The translations under genes were made by a program, and so were the position numbers. This document shows, in pieces, positions 29,726 through 39,395 of a stretch of DNA of 64,000 nt. Below the pieces are notes generated by a model, which saw only the letters and a program-made list of their open reading frames with translations, was not told the origin of the DNA and made no database searches. Within the stretch, counting starts at the first letter, position 1. Each line of letters starts with the position of its first letter. Source of the DNA: Cryobacterium sp. Y82 (lineage in GTDB: Bacteria > Actinomycetota > Actinomycetes > Actinomycetales > Microbacteriaceae); contig NZ_PJJJ01000035.1 in the NCBI RefSeq assembly GCF_002929495.1, forward strand, positions 186,270-250,269. The letters are read 5' to 3'.

Positions 29726-30709
29726 TTAAAAAGCAGCGGCGACGAAGCCAGAGAATTCGGCGATATCGGTGAGGCTGCCGGTGTACGGTGCGCCGTCAAC
29801 AAGCACGGTCGGGGTGCCTTTCACGGACGCGATCTGAGAACCGTCGATCGGCCCCATCAGTGCCATCGCGGTATTGTGCTGCGACCAGCCCTGGTAATCC
29901 CCGGCTTCGGCACAGCCGACGATGCTGACCGCGCCGGGTGCGAGGTCTGCGAGTTCCCGATTACTGAGCCCGGAAGTTGCCTCGAGCGGCTGGTTGGCGA
30001 ACAACGCTGACAGATAGTCGAGTGTCTGATCCGGGTTCAGCGTGGCCTGGCAGGTCAGCGCCGCGGATGCTCGACTGGAGTAGTTCGTGCCCTGCGAGAC
30101 TCGGTCGAGAAAGGTGAGCGAGTGCACCCGGAGCGTGGTGACGCCGCTCGAAACGCCCGCGGCCAACAGCTCTCCGTTGGTCTCTTCGAACTGGGCGCAG
30201 AACGGGCACATCGGGTCGATGTATTCGTCGACAATGACGGCGCCGGTACCGAATTCGAGATAGCCGCCGTCGAAGTTGGCGGCGCCCAGCTGACCGGTCG
30301 GCAGCGGGGCCGTTGATTCCATCGGCGCCGACGATTCCGACGAATCAGCTGGCGCCGAGGACGTCAGGCCTGCATTCAGCGCGATGAAGAACGCTCCAAC
30401 AGCCGAAGCGAACACGATCAGCAACACCACAAGGATGGCTGTCACAGCAACGCGGACGTACCCGATGATGAGACCGGCCAGCGCAAATCCCCGGCCGAGT
30501 TCTCCGCGTGCGCGAATCTGCCCGAGCGCGATGTGCCCCGTGATTATTGCAACGAGACCGATGAAGAACGACGATGCGAACGACAAGATCGCCAGGGTAT
30601 TGGTCTTCGGTACGGTCACAAAAGGAACGGCCGGCCCCGGCAGCGGCGGCGCATACGGGTTGGGCTGAAGCGGCTCGTCGAGGGAGCCATTCGGTCCGAA
30701 GCTATCCAT
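29726..30709 (-). CDS. Membrane-anchored DsbA-like thiol-disulfide protein with DUF4190 domain
   Basis: The 327-residue protein has three parts: a Pro-rich cytoplasmic N-terminus, a DUF4190-type pair of membrane segments (about 37-60 and 82-110, with ITGHIALGQIRARGELGRG between them) and an extracellular thioredoxin-fold domain. The latter has the active site DPMCPFC (Cys168, Cys171) and the cis-Pro loop GTPTVLVDG. It probably oxidises or isomerises disulfides in exported proteins. The start at ATG 30709 has CAGGAAC upstream; the frame is open to 30754. It lies alone between nusB and pyrR, followed by a terminator. Confidence 0.88.
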   Translation of the reverse strand: MDSFGPNGSLDEPLQPNPYAPPLPGPAVPFVTVPKTNTLAILSFASSFFIGLVAIITGHIALGQIRARGELGRGFALAGLIIGYVRVAVTAILVVLLIVFASAVGAFFIALNAGLTSSAPADSSESSAPMESTAPLPTGQLGAANFDGGYLEFGTGAVIVDEYIDPMCPFCAQFEETNGELLAAGVSSGVTTLRVHSLTFLDRVSQGTNYSSRASAALTCQATLNPDQTLDYLSALFANQPLEATSGLSNRELADLAPGAVSIVGCAEAGDYQGWSQHNTAMALMGPIDGSQIASVKGTPTVLVDGAPYTGSLTDIAEFSGFVAAAF

Positions 30710-30771
30710 GTTCCTGTCCTTCGGTGACGCCCTGGCGCACCCGGCGCTAGCCAAACCTGCCGGTCGGGTCG

Positions 30772-31191
30772 TTAGGCAGACGGCGCGGTTTGAGCGATTT
30801 TGCCGAGCAGTCCATTGACGAAACCGGCCGAGTCATCCGTTGAGAGAATCTTCGCGGCCTCGACGGCTTCATCGATTGCGACGGCGTGCGGCACAGCGTC
30901 GTTGTAGAGGATCTCCCAGATACCGATGCGCAGAATAGCGCGATCGATGTTGGGCATGCGGGCGAGCGACCAGCCCTGCGAGTAGGTCTCGATCAGTTCG
31001 TCGATCTCTTCGCGGTGGTCGACGACCCCGTCGACGAGCTCACGAGCGTACAGCCAGGAGACGAGACGAGCGGGTTCACTCGCTGCACGCTCGGCTTCTG
31101 TTGCGAGCGACTCCGGAATGGTGATCTGGCGCACATCCGCTGCGTACAGGATATCGATGGCGCGCTTGCGAGCCTTGGTACGTGCGCTCAT
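30772..31191 (-). CDS. nusB: Transcription antitermination factor NusB
   Basis: NusB binds boxA RNA with S10 (NusE) and supports rRNA antitermination. The 139-residue all-helical protein starts [18 protein letters not shown] and ends with the conserved [12 protein letters not shown]-type segment (here [23 protein letters not shown]). Its ATG overlaps the efp stop by 4 nt (ATGA). The efp-nusB pair is a standard actinobacterial arrangement. Confidence 0.97.
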   Translation of the reverse strand: MSARTKARKRAIDILYAADVRQITIPESLATEAERAASEPARLVSWLYARELVDGVVDHREEIDELIETYSQGWSLARMPNIDRAILRIGIWEILYNDAVPHAVAIDEAVEAAKILSTDDSAGFVNGLLGKIAQTAPSA

Positions 31192-31751
31192 TCGTTGACG
31201 CGGCCGAGGTAGTCGCCGGTGCGGGTGTCGACCTTGACCTTGGTGCCCTGCTCCAGGAACAGCGGAACCTGAATTTGGTAGCCGGTCTCCACGGTGGCGG
31301 GCTTGGTGCCGCCGGTGGAGCGGTCGCCCTGCAGGCCCGGCTCCGTGTAGGTGATTTCCAGGGTGACAGATGCCGGCAGCTCCACGTACAGCGGGTTTCC
31401 GTTGTGCAGTGCCACGGTCACGGCCTGGTTTTCGAGCATGAAGTTGCTCGCATCGCCCACGACCGCGGCGGAGACGGTGATCTGATCGTAGTCGGCCACG
31501 TCCATGAAGACGTAGGCGTCTCCGTCGTTGTAGAGGTACTGAAAGTCGCGACGATCAACGTTTTCGGTCTCGATCTTGGCACCGGCGTTGAACGTGCGGT
31601 CAACGGTTTTGCCCGAGACGACGTTCTTCATCTTGGTGCGAACGAAGGCACCACCCTTGCCCGGCTTGACGTGCTGAAACTCGACGACGGCCCAGAGCTG
31701 GCCATCCATGTTGAGTACGACGCCGTTTCTGATATCAGCGGTAGAAGCCAT
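31188..31751 (-). CDS. efp: Translation elongation factor P
   Basis: EF-P relieves ribosome stalling at proline runs. I start it at ATG 31751 ([14 protein letters not shown]); the frame open to 31922 is unlike the family. The 187-residue protein has [14 protein letters not shown], with Lys32 at the tip of domain I, and the three beta-barrel domains of normal length, ending in the conserved [11 protein letters not shown]. The ribosome site is weak (GGAAC). It overlaps nusB by 4 nt. Confidence 0.97.
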   Translation of the reverse strand: MASTADIRNGVVLNMDGQLWAVVEFQHVKPGKGGAFVRTKMKNVVSGKTVDRTFNAGAKIETENVDRRDFQYLYNDGDAYVFMDVADYDQITVSAAVVGDASNFMLENQAVTVALHNGNPLYVELPASVTLEITYTEPGLQGDRSTGGTKPATVETGYQIQVPLFLEQGTKVKVDTRTGDYLGRVNE

Positions 31752-31812
31752 GGGAGGGGTGTTCCGTTCAATTGATAAGGTGCGCGGGTGCAAATGGCAC
31801 CCTGACAAGTCT

Positions 31813-31844
31813 AGGTGCCGAAGCCTCAGGCGCCAAAGGCACCT
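31813..31844. terminator. Hairpin between aroQ and efp
   Basis: Arms AGGTGCC (31813-31819) and GGCACCT (31838-31844) pair around an 18-nt loop, just past the aroQ stop. On the plus strand TTTTC follows, but both neighbours are on the minus strand, where no U-run follows. It may be a terminator for aroQ or part of the efp leader. Confidence 0.4.
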
Positions 31845-31860
31845 TTTCGGCCCTGCGTCA

Positions 31861-32292
31861 CTAAGTGGTGACGAAGTCCAGGGCCAGCCGGTAGGAGTCA
31901 AAGCCAAGACCGGCAATGACACCGGTCGCGATGGCGCTCACCACACTCGTGTGGCGGAACGTCTCACGAGCGTGCGGGTTCGAGATGTGCACCTCGATCA
32001 GCGGCAGACCCGCCTTGGAGACGAGGGCAGCGGCATCTCTCAACGCGTAGCTGTAGTGCGTGAACGCTGCCGGATTCAAAATGACCGGCATCCGCTCGTC
32101 AACGGCTTCGTACAGCCAGTGGATTAGCTCAGCCTCGTCGTCGGTCTGCCGCAGGTCGATCGTGACCCCGTCCCGAGCGGAGGCGACGAGCAGCTCGCGC
32201 AGGTCGTCCAGGTTCGCCGACCCGTACACGTCAGGCTCGCGACTACCCAGGCGACCGAGGTTGGGACCGTTCAGAACCAGCACTGTACTCAT
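31861..32292 (-). CDS. aroQ: 3-Dehydroquinate dehydratase, type II
   Basis: AroQ converts 3-dehydroquinate to 3-dehydroshikimate. The 143-residue type II enzyme has [19 protein letters not shown] with catalytic Tyr23, [15 protein letters not shown], and His102 in [11 protein letters not shown]. It is the step between AroB and AroE, and those genes lie about 4 kb away on the same strand with the aldehyde dehydrogenase module between them. In related genomes aroB and aroQ are often adjacent, so the module may be an insertion. Confidence 0.97.
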   Translation of the reverse strand: MSTVLVLNGPNLGRLGSREPDVYGSANLDDLRELLVASARDGVTIDLRQTDDEAELIHWLYEAVDERMPVILNPAAFTHYSYALRDAAALVSKAGLPLIEVHISNPHARETFRHTSVVSAIATGVIAGLGFDSYRLALDFVTT

Positions 32293-32341
32293 CCACTCAG
32301 CCTAGGCCGTCCCCGTGCGGCTGCCTCGTCGGCGCTGCCCA

Positions 32342-32740
32342 TCAGGGAGCGAGAACGGCTACGCCGTCATCGTGAGCGACGAACAGGCCGGTAATTCGCA
32401 TGAGCTTGCCGAAGGACTCCGTCAACTCCACGGCCCAGGCCTGGTCTGGGGCAGTGCGGGCAGCTGACCCCGGTCGTTCCAGGGTCACTATGAGGCTGCC
32501 TCCCGGAGCGTCACTGGCCAAAATTTCGTTGATCTTCACGGCAAACGGTCGCACCGAACCAGGTTCGGGCCGAAGCGGAATGCCGTCGATGGGAATCAGC
32601 AGCGAAAGCTGTTGCCCGTGAGCGTCGAGAACCATGAGCCAGAGCTGGCGGCGGATGGCGTGGCCGATCAGGTCGAAAACCCGTGCCCTGGCCTGCACCA
32701 CCGTAGTCACGGGCGGAGCGTCGTCGATGTTGATTGTCAT
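32342..32740 (-). CDS. Conserved-looking hypothetical protein
   Basis: I do not recognise this 132-residue protein. It has no signal peptide or membrane segment. An N-terminal helix (VVQARARVFDLIGHAIRRQ) is followed by alternating strands (LWLMVLDAHGQQLSLLIPI, GSLIVTLERPG, AWAVELTESFGK) that suggest a small alpha/beta fold. The clear strand pattern, codon use like its neighbours and ATG start at 32740 support a real gene. It lies 49 nt upstream of aroQ on the same strand. Confidence 0.65.
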   Translation of the reverse strand: MTINIDDAPPVTTVVQARARVFDLIGHAIRRQLWLMVLDAHGQQLSLLIPIDGIPLRPEPGSVRPFAVKINEILASDAPGGSLIVTLERPGSAARTAPDQAWAVELTESFGKLMRITGLFVAHDDGVAVLAP

Positions 32741-32776
32741 CTGCTCAGAATGTACGGATCCAGCGGTCGCGAATGG

Positions 32777-32785
32777 TTATCCACA
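32777..32785 (+). other. Isolated DnaA-box sequence
   Basis: TTATCCACA matches the consensus DnaA box exactly, in the divergent gap (32741-32967) between the hypothetical gene and the GAF regulator. It is alone here, so it is not an origin. It may titrate DnaA or be chance. Confidence 0.4.
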
Positions 32786-32901
32786 GGAATTTTGTGAACC
32801 CGCTCCGCTGTGGGTATCTTCCGGCGGGCGTCCGGTCGTCGTCGGCGTCACGGTTCGGTTCGGGCTGTTTGATGCCAGCACACCGCGGTGCGGCAGGGCC
32901 C

Positions 32902-32941
32902 TAGAATGAAGTTCCGACGGCGGCCGCGTCAGCCGCGGCCG
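32902..32941 (+). promoter_or_regulatory. Possible promoter -10 and leader hairpin of the GAF regulator
   Basis: TAGAAT at 32902-32907 resembles a -10 box, though no good -35 is seen. It is followed by a perfect 8-bp stem CGGCCGCG (32921-32928) and CGCGGCCG (32934-32941) with a 5-nt loop. The strong GGAGG ribosome site lies 12 nt further on at 32954-32958, so the stem would sit in the leader. Confidence 0.35.
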
Positions 32942-32967
32942 ACCACTGCTAACGGAGGCAGACGCTG

Positions 32968-34332
32968 ATGGGACACGGCTTGAAAAGTACGTCGTCAATT
33001 CCGACCGGCCCAGCGCGTGAGAATCTGCTCGCCCTCGAACGAGCCCACGAATCCGCCGTCACAGACCGCATCTTCCAGTCCGGTGTGCGCCAGCTCGTGC
33101 AGGATTCCTGGCAGCGGTCCCTCTCGCTCAGCCTCGACCCCGGGAGCGTTGCACCCGAGCGGACACTGACCGATACCGAACTGCGCAACCTGCGCAACCA
33201 GCATCCGCTTGCCGCTGTGTTGCCCGTCGTACACAACCTGCTGATTCGCCACGCCCTCGATGCTGAGTTACTCGTTGCCATCGGCGACGAATCCGGCCGG
33301 TTGCTCTGGATCGACGGCGACCGGGTGCTGCGCCGCCAGGTCGAGGAAATGCTGTTCGTCGAGGGGGCCGACTGGTCGGAAAAGCGGGTCGGAACCAGCG
33401 CCCCCGGTACCGCCCTGGCTCTGGACCGCGGCATTCAGATTCGGCGGGCCGAACACTTCAACGCCCTCGCGCACCCGTGGAGCTGCACGGCCGTACCCAT
33501 CCACGACCCAGACACCGGCAAAATCCTCGGCGTGATTGACATCACCGGCGGCGACCAGGCAGCCGCACCGCAAACACTCCCCCTCGTTGAAGCAGCTGTC
33601 GCCGCGATGGAGGCCGAGTTGCGCATCCAGCGCCTCGGCCAGCCGAAGTCTTCACCGCCCGCCCACCGATCGCTTATATCACTTCCGACAAGCGTGCCGC
33701 GCCTCGCGCCGGCCGGTCTGAGTGTGCTCGGCACCGATCACGGCCAGCTGTATTGCGGCGGCAACACCGTGGATGTCTCGCCCCGCCACACCGAGATTCT
33801 TACGCTTCTGGCCTGGCACCGCGAAGGACTTTCCGCCGATCGTCTGGCCAGCTATCTTTTTGATCTGGACCCAGCGGTGGAAACGCTGCGCGCCGAAATG
33901 GTTCGGGTACGCAAGGTCCTCGCCCTCCTCGACCCTCCGATCACGATCACCTCCCGCCCGTATCGGCTGGAATCGCGGCTCGAACTCGACGCCCAACAAG
34001 TGCTGGCTTTTCTGGAACGCGGCGCCCACCGGGTGGCTCTCGGCGCCTACCGCGGCGCTGTACTCCCGGGATCGTCAGCTCCCGGGATCATTGAAATTCG
34101 TTCAGAAGTGAGCAGCCGACTGCGCGAGGCGATGCTCGCGGATGCGTCGGTCGACCTGCTGCTCACCTACGCGCGTACCGAAGAAGCCACCTGGGATACC
34201 GAAGTCTGGCGGGCCTGCCTCGAGCTGCTTCCGGCCCGATCGCCCAAACGTGCAACGGTCGTGGCGCATCTGGCCCGCATCGAAGTCGAAATCGGTGGCC
34301 ATCGCAACATTTCGCAACGTTCCCGCTTCTAG
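32968..34332 (+). CDS. GAF-domain transcriptional regulator of the aldehyde dehydrogenase module
   Basis: The 454-residue protein begins with an AcoR-like region ([21 protein letters not shown], then a GAF sensor at about 75-215 with ATGTALA-like [21 protein letters not shown]). Instead of the AAA+ and sigma-54 domains of AcoR it carries a winged-helix segment at about 265-330 ([31 protein letters not shown]) and a helical C-terminus. Such proteins are usually encoded beside aldehyde or alcohol dehydrogenase genes in actinobacteria. The GAF domain may sense the aldehyde or a related metabolite, and the downstream gene is the likely target. Start ATG 32968 has GGAGG 9 nt upstream. Confidence 0.82.
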   Translation: MGHGLKSTSSIPTGPARENLLALERAHESAVTDRIFQSGVRQLVQDSWQRSLSLSLDPGSVAPERTLTDTELRNLRNQHPLAAVLPVVHNLLIRHALDAELLVAIGDESGRLLWIDGDRVLRRQVEEMLFVEGADWSEKRVGTSAPGTALALDRGIQIRRAEHFNALAHPWSCTAVPIHDPDTGKILGVIDITGGDQAAAPQTLPLVEAAVAAMEAELRIQRLGQPKSSPPAHRSLISLPTSVPRLAPAGLSVLGTDHGQLYCGGNTVDVSPRHTEILTLLAWHREGLSADRLASYLFDLDPAVETLRAEMVRVRKVLALLDPPITITSRPYRLESRLELDAQQVLAFLERGAHRVALGAYRGAVLPGSSAPGIIEIRSEVSSRLREAMLADASVDLLLTYARTEEATWDTEVWRACLELLPARSPKRATVVAHLARIEVEIGGHRNISQRSRF

Positions 34333-34388
34333 AATCGGATCAGGCCGCAGGTTTGCGTGCCCGACACCGTCGTCGAAATAGGAGTGAC

Positions 34389-35912
34389 ATGACCGTTTAT
34401 TCAGTCCCAGGAACACCCGGCTCCAAAGTTACCTTCAAGTCCCGGTACGAGAACTGGATCGGCGGGGAATGGGTCGCCCCCGTCAAGGGCCAGTACTTCG
34501 AAGACATCACCCCCGTCACCGGCAAGCCGTTCGCCGAAGTTGCTCGCGGCACCGCCGAAGACATCGATCTGGCGCTCGACGCCGCCCACAAGGCCGCTCC
34601 CGCCTGGGGTAAGACCAGCCCGGCCGAGCGCGCATCCGTGCTGAACAAGATCGCCGACCTCATCGACGCCAATGTCGAGATGCTCGCCGTCGCCGAAACC
34701 TGGGACAACGGCAAGGCGGTGCGCGAAACCATCAACGCTGACATTCCCCTCGCCGCCGACCACTTTCGCTACTTCGCGTCGGCGATCCGAGCCCAGGACG
34801 GCGACCACGCTCAGCTCGACGGCGACACGGTCTCGTACCAGTTCCACGAGCCGCTCGGCGTCGTCGGCCAGATCATTCCGTGGAACTTCCCCATTTTGAT
34901 GGCCGTCTGGAAGCTTGCCCCCGCACTCGCCGCCGGCAATGCGATCGTTCTCAAGCCGGCCGAGCAGACCCCGGTCTCGATTCTCGTACTGATGGAGCTC
35001 ATCGGCGACATTCTCCCCCCTGGAGTGGTAAACGTGGTCAACGGTTTTGGCCTCGAGGCCGGCAAGCCGCTCGCTTCAAGCAACCGCATCCGCAAGATCG
35101 CCTTCACCGGGGAGACCACAACCGGACGCCTGATTCTGCAGTACGCCTCGGCCAATATCATCCCGTCGACCGTCGAGCTCGGCGGCAAGAGCCCGAACAT
35201 CTTCTTCAGCGACGTTGCAGAAGAGAAGGACGCCTTCTACGACAAGGCCCAGGAAGGCTTCGTGCTGTTCGCCTTCAACCAGGGTGAGGTCTGCACGGCT
35301 CCGAGCCGGGCGCTCCTGCAGAAGCCGATCTACGACAGCTTCCTCGGCGATGCGGTCACCCGGGCCAGGAAGATCATCCAAGGCAACCCGCTCGACACGG
35401 ACACCCAGATGGGCGCACAGGCCAGCAACGACCAGCTCGAGAAGATCCTGTCGTACATCGACATCGGCACCAAGGAGGGCGCAAAGCTGGCGCTCGGCGG
35501 CGAACGTGCCGATCTTGGCGGTGACCTCACCGACGGCTACTACGTGCAGCCAACCATTTTCGAAGGCCACAACAAGATGCGCCTGTTTCAGGAAGAGATC
35601 TTCGGACCGGTCCTGGCCGTGACGAGTTTCACCGATTACGACGATGCCATCTCCATCGCCAACGACACCATCTACGGCCTCGGGGCGGGTGTCTGGTCGC
35701 GCAACGGCAACGTCGCCTACCGGGCGGGCCGCGATATCCAGGCCGGCCGGGTCTGGGTGAACAATTACCATGCCTACCCGGCTGGGGCGGCATTCGGCGG
35801 TTACAAGAGCTCCGGCATCGGCCGCGAGAACAACAAGCTCGCACTCGGTCACTACCAGCAGACCAAGAATCTGTTGGTTTCCTATTCCGAGAACAAGCTC
35901 GGCTTCTTCTAA
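34389..35912 (+). CDS. NAD-dependent aldehyde dehydrogenase (acetaldehyde/ExaC-like)
   Basis: The 507-residue enzyme oxidises an aldehyde, probably acetaldehyde, to the acid. Motifs are complete: [13 protein letters not shown] (cofactor site), general base Glu264 in ELGGKSP, nucleophile Cys302 in [12 protein letters not shown], and the [23 protein letters not shown] end. [11 protein letters not shown] and the closely linked DUF779 gene are typical of the ExaC/AcoD/AldB-like branch. I start at ATG 34389 because AGGAG lies 4 nt upstream, although the frame is open to 34353. It lies 56 nt after the GAF regulator and is followed by a strong terminator. Confidence 0.93.
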   Translation: MTVYSVPGTPGSKVTFKSRYENWIGGEWVAPVKGQYFEDITPVTGKPFAEVARGTAEDIDLALDAAHKAAPAWGKTSPAERASVLNKIADLIDANVEMLAVAETWDNGKAVRETINADIPLAADHFRYFASAIRAQDGDHAQLDGDTVSYQFHEPLGVVGQIIPWNFPILMAVWKLAPALAAGNAIVLKPAEQTPVSILVLMELIGDILPPGVVNVVNGFGLEAGKPLASSNRIRKIAFTGETTTGRLILQYASANIIPSTVELGGKSPNIFFSDVAEEKDAFYDKAQEGFVLFAFNQGEVCTAPSRALLQKPIYDSFLGDAVTRARKIIQGNPLDTDTQMGAQASNDQLEKILSYIDIGTKEGAKLALGGERADLGGDLTDGYYVQPTIFEGHNKMRLFQEEIFGPVLAVTSFTDYDDAISIANDTIYGLGAGVWSRNGNVAYRAGRDIQAGRVWVNNYHAYPAGAAFGGYKSSGIGRENNKLALGHYQQTKNLLVSYSENKLGFF

Positions 35913-35974
35913 ACCGATCAATCTGGCCCGCGGCGTAGTTCCATCCAGTGGGAGTTGGCTGTAGGGCTGGTCCG

Positions 35975-36014
35975 GGGGCTGCCGACGACGTAACGTCGTA
36001 GGCAGCCCCTTTTT
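35975..36014 (+). terminator. Strong intrinsic terminator between the aldehyde dehydrogenase and DUF779 genes
   Basis: GGGGCTGCC (35975-35983) pairs with GGCAGCCCC (36001-36009), and inside it ACGACG pairs with CGTCGT, with one mismatch; TTTTT follows at 36010-36014. This is the most canonical rho-independent terminator in the window. It ends 29 nt before the DUF779 ATG, so it should reduce or stop read-through into that gene. Confidence 0.85.
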
Positions 36015-36043
36015 ATCAACGCCCGTTTATTGGAGGTCAGTCA

Positions 36044-36529
36044 ATGTCGACACCCACCATCACCGCCTCGGTCACGATCGCTGGCGAAACCGTTCCCCGC
36101 GTCGAACTCACCCCGGTCGCGGTCGATCTGCTCCGGAGCCTGTGGGAGGAGCACGGCCCCCTCATGTTCCACCAGTCCGGCGGATGCTGCGATGGCAGTT
36201 CACCGATGCTGTTCATGGCGGGCGAGTTCATCACTTCTGATCAGGACGTTCGCCTCGGCCAGTTCGATATCGCTCCGGCCAATGAGCCCAGCCAGCCCCT
36301 CGATTTCTGGATGTCGGCTGAACAGTTCAACTACTGGAGCCATACCTTTCTCACCGTCGACGTCGTACCCGGTCGGGGCAGCGGCTTCAGCGCCGAAGCC
36401 CCTCGCGGTGTGCGCTTTCTCATCCGCTCCGAGCTCATGACCACGATGACCCCGTTTGCCGGCTCGGCCGAAACCGACACGGTACAAGAGGATGCCGTAG
36501 CCACCCCCTCGAAGGCTGTTCCAGCCTGA
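36044..36529 (+). CDS. DUF779 protein, aldehyde dehydrogenase partner
   Basis: The 161-residue protein carries the DUF779 signature MFHQSGGCCDGSSPMLF, with a paired cysteine that could bind a metal or thiol adduct. DUF779 genes are habitually next to acetaldehyde-type dehydrogenases; their role is not established. The first ~130 residues fit the family, and the last ~30 are an Ala/Thr/Val-rich extension. ATG 36044 has GGAGG 8 nt upstream. A strong terminator precedes it, and its stop is only 3 nt from the convergent aroB stop. Confidence 0.88.
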   Translation: MSTPTITASVTIAGETVPRVELTPVAVDLLRSLWEEHGPLMFHQSGGCCDGSSPMLFMAGEFITSDQDVRLGQFDIAPANEPSQPLDFWMSAEQFNYWSHTFLTVDVVPGRGSGFSAEAPRGVRFLIRSELMTTMTPFAGSAETDTVQEDAVATPSKAVPA

Positions 36530-36532
36530 GGG

Positions 36533-37651
36533 CTACTGGCCGATGGCTTGGTATGCGCTGAACAACAGGGAGGCGTCCGGGCCTTCGAGGATGGTGGGCT
36601 TGCCCACATCGTCGAGCACGACGAAGCGCAGCATGCCGCTGCGTGTCTTCTTATCGCGCTGCATCGTGGCGAGCAGGGTAGGCCAGCGGCCGACCGGATA
36701 GCCGGTGGGCAGGGTCAGCGACTCGAGAATGCTGCGGTGCCGATCGACGACCTCCATCGGGAGCCGGCCACTCAGGGCAGCGAGCTCGGCCGCGAACATC
36801 ATGCCGACGGCAACGGCCGCGCCATGACGCCAGCCGTACCGTTCGGCGTGCTCAACGGCGTGGCCAAGGGTGTGGCCGTAGTTGAGGATCTCCCGGAGGC
36901 CGACTTCCTTGAAGTCTTCCCCCACGATGCGGGCTTTCATCGCGATGGACAGTTCGATCAGCCGGCGAAACTCGGGGGTGGTCGGGTCGGTGGCGCGGTC
37001 GACATCCGCTTCGATGATGTCGAGAATTTCGGGAACCTGAATGAAGCCGGCCTTCACGATTTCAGCGAACCCGGCCAGGATTTCATTCTTCGGCAGCTCA
37101 GCGAGCAGGTCCAGGTCGCAGAGCACCGCGGCGGGCGCGTAGAAGGTGCCGACGAGATTCTTGCCCTCGGCGGTGTTGATCCCGTTCTTGCCGCCGACGG
37201 CGGCATCGACCATGCCGAGCACACTCGTGGGAATCTGAACGAGCTTCACACCGCGCAGCCAGGTGGCGGCGACGAAGCCAGCGAGGTCGGTGACTGCGCC
37301 GCCGCCAAGTCCGATCACGGCGTCGGTGCGGCTGAAATCGGATTGACCCATCACGCCCCAGCAGAACGCTGCGACCTCGACGCGTTTGGCGGCCTCGGCG
37401 TCGGGAATCTCAGCGAGCAATACTTCAGAATAGGTTTCGAGCAGGTTGTCCCGCAGTGCAACGGCGCGGGCGCCGACGGTGGAGGTGTGCACGATGAGTA
37501 CTTTGTTGACGCCGCTGCCCAGCTGCTCGGCGACGGTAGTGACCAGGCCACGCCCCACTTGCACCGGATAGCTATCAATCCCGGTCACGGTGATTACGGT
37601 GGTTGCGGGCTGCTCGGTCATCTCGGTCATTCTGAAAATCTCACTCATCAT
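36533..37651 (-). CDS. aroB: 3-Dehydroquinate synthase
   Basis: AroB cyclises DAHP to 3-dehydroquinate using NAD and a metal. The 372-residue protein has GLGGGAVTDLAGFVAATWLRG (NAD site) and DAAVGGKNGINTAEGKNLVGTF; the metal-binding residues in NYGHTLGHAVE are present. ATG 37651 overlaps aroK by 11 nt; ATG 37630 or 37621 would also be possible and would avoid an unconserved N-terminus. It is the last gene of the aroE-aroC-aroK-aroB string. Confidence 0.97.
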   Translation of the reverse strand: MMSEIFRMTEMTEQPATTVITVTGIDSYPVQVGRGLVTTVAEQLGSGVNKVLIVHTSTVGARAVALRDNLLETYSEVLLAEIPDAEAAKRVEVAAFCWGVMGQSDFSRTDAVIGLGGGAVTDLAGFVAATWLRGVKLVQIPTSVLGMVDAAVGGKNGINTAEGKNLVGTFYAPAAVLCDLDLLAELPKNEILAGFAEIVKAGFIQVPEILDIIEADVDRATDPTTPEFRRLIELSIAMKARIVGEDFKEVGLREILNYGHTLGHAVEHAERYGWRHGAAVAVGMMFAAELAALSGRLPMEVVDRHRSILESLTLPTGYPVGRWPTLLATMQRDKKTRSGMLRFVVLDDVGKPTILEGPDASLLFSAYQAIGQ

Positions 37652-38162
37652 TTCTTTCTTGTACCCAGTTCACGATTTCGTCGGCTATGCCGCTGATGGG
37701 TCGGTTGGAGGTGTCCAGGCAAATCGTCGCGAGGCCCTCATAGATGGGGCGACGAATGTTGTAAATGCGTTCCCAGTCGGTGCTGCCCCCCGCCAGTAGC
37801 GGCCTTTTGCTGCCGCCCAGACGCGCCTGCACTGCCGCGGTCGTGACACTGAGGTAGACAACCGTCGCGTCTTCGAGATCGGACTGGGTGTCGGCATTCA
37901 GCACCGCTCCCCCGCCGAGCGACACGATGGCTGGCTCGCCGAGAGCCCAATCGACGGCTTCGCGCTCGATGATGCGAAAATATTCTTCGCCCTCACGAGC
38001 GAAGATCTCGCCAATCGGACCGTAGCGTTCAACGATGCGTTTATCGGTATCGATGAAGGGTACATTCAGGCCGCGCGCCACTCGACGACCGATCTTGGTT
38101 TTACCGGCGGCCATAGGCCCGATGAAGACGATCGGCAGCAGCGAGTTGCGCAGACTCAGCAT
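37641..38162 (-). CDS. aroK: Shikimate kinase
   Basis: AroK phosphorylates shikimate at O3. The 173-residue protein has the P-loop GPMAAGKTKIG, the DTDKRIVE motif (shikimate Asp), GGGAVLN and the LID Arg in SKRPLLAG. I start at ATG 38162 (MLSLRNSLLPIVFIG); the frame continues upstream inside aroC without family likeness. It lies 19 nt after aroC and overlaps aroB. Confidence 0.97.
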   Translation of the reverse strand: MLSLRNSLLPIVFIGPMAAGKTKIGRRVARGLNVPFIDTDKRIVERYGPIGEIFAREGEEYFRIIEREAVDWALGEPAIVSLGGGAVLNADTQSDLEDATVVYLSVTTAAVQARLGGSKRPLLAGGSTDWERIYNIRRPIYEGLATICLDTSNRPISGIADEIVNWVQERNDE

Positions 38163-38181
38163 CGCTCTGGCCGAAAACTCG

Positions 38182-39390
38182 TCACAGTGTCGCGTCGCTT
38201 GACGCACCCGTGCGCAGGTTGGCGGGAATGTTGGCCAGATACGACTGAAGGTTGCGACGGGTTTCTCCGATCGAGTCGCCGCCGAACTTCTCGAGCACCG
38301 AATTCGCGAGCACGAGCGCCACCATGGCCTCGGCGACGACGCCGGCGGCCGGGACCGCACAGACGTCGGAGCGTTGGTGGTGCGCCGCTGCCGGCTCGCT
38401 CGTGGCCACGTCGACCGTGCGCAGTGCCCGGGGAATCGTGGCGATCGGTTTCATGCCGGCGCGAACGCGCAGCACCGTGCCGGTGCTCATACCCCCCTCT
38501 GTGCCGCCGGCCTTGTCGCTGACGCGCTGAATCACGCCATCCGCTTGCACGAGTTCGTCGTGCGCATCGGACCCGCGACGGCGGGTGGTCTCGAAGCCGT
38601 CACCGACCTCGACGCCCTTGATCGCCTGGATACCCATGAGGGCAGCGGCGAGCTGCGAATCGAGACGGCGGTCCCAGTGCACGAATGACCCGAGGCCTGG
38701 GGGAAGGTTGTAGGCGAGCACTTCGACGACGCCGCCGAGAGTGTCACCTTCATCGTGCGCGGCATCCACTTCAGCGACCATTAAAGCGGATGTCGCGGCG
38801 TCGAAACAGCGCAGCAAGTCGGCGTCAAGGGCGTCGACGTCGCCGGGCTGCGGCAACGGCGTGCCCTCTGGCACGCGCACCGGTCCAATGGCGATCGTGT
38901 GGCTGACCAGATGAATCCCCAGCTCGTTTAGAAAGGACCTGGCAATGGCGCCAAGCGCCACCCGTGCAGCGGTTTCCCGAGCGCTGGCACGCTCCAGTAC
39001 CGGGCGGGCTTCGTCGAAGCCGTATTTCTGCATGCCGGCCAGGTCGGCGTGACCGGGCCGCGGCCGGGTCAGCGGCGCCCCACGGCCGCGGGTGATCGTA
39101 GCTGGGTCCACCGGTGCTGCACTCATCACGTCGACCCACTTGGGCCACTCCGAGTTGCCAATGCGCAGCGCGACCGGGCCGCCCAGGGTGAGCCCGTGCC
39201 GCACTCCCCCGGAGAGGGTGAGCTCATCCTCTTCAAATTTCATGCGCGCACCACGGCCGTAGCCGAGCTTTCGGCGCGCCAGATCGAGGCGGATCGAATC
39301 AAGGGTGACCGGAATTCCAGCGGGCAAACCCTCGACGATAGCGATGAGTTCGGGGCCGTGAGATTCTCCGGCAGTAAGCCAACGAAGCAT
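38182..39390 (-). CDS. aroC: Chorismate synthase
   Basis: AroC makes chorismate from EPSP with reduced FMN, supplying TrpE encoded about 31 kb further on. The 402-residue protein has the signature [39 protein letters not shown] and the C-terminal [17 protein letters not shown]. Length matches the actinobacterial type. AGGAACC precedes the ATG, which is 5 nt after aroE. Confidence 0.98.
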   Translation of the reverse strand: MLRWLTAGESHGPELIAIVEGLPAGIPVTLDSIRLDLARRKLGYGRGARMKFEEDELTLSGGVRHGLTLGGPVALRIGNSEWPKWVDVMSAAPVDPATITRGRGAPLTRPRPGHADLAGMQKYGFDEARPVLERASARETAARVALGAIARSFLNELGIHLVSHTIAIGPVRVPEGTPLPQPGDVDALDADLLRCFDAATSALMVAEVDAAHDEGDTLGGVVEVLAYNLPPGLGSFVHWDRRLDSQLAAALMGIQAIKGVEVGDGFETTRRRGSDAHDELVQADGVIQRVSDKAGGTEGGMSTGTVLRVRAGMKPIATIPRALRTVDVATSEPAAAHHQRSDVCAVPAAGVVAEAMVALVLANSVLEKFGGDSIGETRRNLQSYLANIPANLRTGASSDATL

Positions 39391-39395
39391 GGTTC

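Noticed and set aside
37641-38162. Tiny frame overlaps in the aro cluster considered as frameshifts
   Set aside because: Each enzyme is complete with all motifs; overlaps are normal stop/start couplings.
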